Source: CAZFHP01 sp964519365 | Lineage (GTDB): Bacteria; Babelota; Babeliae; Babelales; RVW-14 | Assembly: GCA_964519365.1 (NCBI GenBank) | Contig: CAZFHP010000044.1 | Coordinates: 1-12,602 of the forward strand | Length of the DNA: 12,602 nt | Reading direction: 5' to 3' | Shown: piece after piece, positions 12,594 through 12,602 of the stretch | Position numbering within the stretch: position 1 is the first letter of the stretch | Layout: every line of letters begins with the position of its first letter | Notes under the pieces: model-generated | The model's database searches: none | The model's input: the letters and a program-made list of their open reading frames with translations, nothing else | What the model was told of the DNA's origin: nothing | Made by a program: the position numbers and the translations under genes

Positions 12594-12602
12594 TGCAAAA
12601 AT

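Larger units (their letters stand above)
12275..12602. other. Non-coding right end with dense inverted repeats
   Basis: Apart from the protease promoter (12330-12357), no gene is seen. From 12375 onward base composition becomes GC-rich and the sequence is crowded with hairpins (see separate entries). The element may continue beyond the window edge. Confidence 0.6.

Noticed and set aside
1..12602. CRISPR array, tRNA or rRNA genes, insertion sequence with transposase
   Set aside because: No regular spacer-repeat pattern, cloverleaf or rRNA-like stretch, or transposase was seen on either strand.

Overview
The window looks like a low-GC, host-associated (endosymbiont-type) bacterium. The evidence is four proteins with Sec-type signal peptides, several eukaryote-like features (ankyrin repeats, an NZF/RanBP2-type zinc finger, a C-terminal CVLL prenylation-like box), a Fic protein and a candidate papain-like cysteine protease. 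My best guess from gene style is Candidatus Dependentiae (TM6) or a similar amoeba-associated lineage. That is an inference; no rRNA or other phylogenetic marker was checked.

Layout. 1-337 is non-coding, with a GC-rich hairpin, a 12-bp tandem repeat and a possible micro-ORF, and leads to ruvC (338-832, +). A REP-like hairpin (907-934) precedes a small secreted protein (999-1688, +). Four minus-strand genes follow: a secreted coiled-coil/NZF protein (1748-3340), a secreted ankyrin protein ending in CVLL (3597-4289), a Fic protein (4380-5894) and, beyond a 600-bp intergenic region, the dnaN-recF pair (8903 to 6543). A 38-codon coding remnant lies upstream of dnaN. A plus-strand AAA/DUF4143 ATPase (9250-10425) converges, one base apart, on a minus-strand secreted candidate cysteine protease (10427-12274). 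The right end (12361-12602) is GC-rich and full of nested and crossing inverted repeats.

How the genes may work together. RuvC, DnaN and RecF are housekeeping replication and recombination functions. The secreted NZF protein, the ankyrin-CaaX protein, the candidate protease and the small secreted protein look like host-interaction genes. The small protein and the protease share a 42-residue module of three 14-residue leucine-rich repeats, just after the signal peptide in one and at the extreme C-terminus in the other. The core is 18/20 identical in protein, yet only 4 of those 18 residues use the same codon.

The least conventional signal is between recF and the Fic gene. Two minus-strand units each end in an intrinsic terminator preceded by the same 20-nt box, which is the exact complement of a Shine-Dalgarno plus start-codon region. 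Each has a sigma70-like promoter at a matching distance. They could be paired small RNAs targeting translation starts, or, read the other way, hairpin-led 7-codon ORFs. Recognisable promoters in the window have TTGACA-like and TATAAT-like boxes with 16-17 bp spacers.
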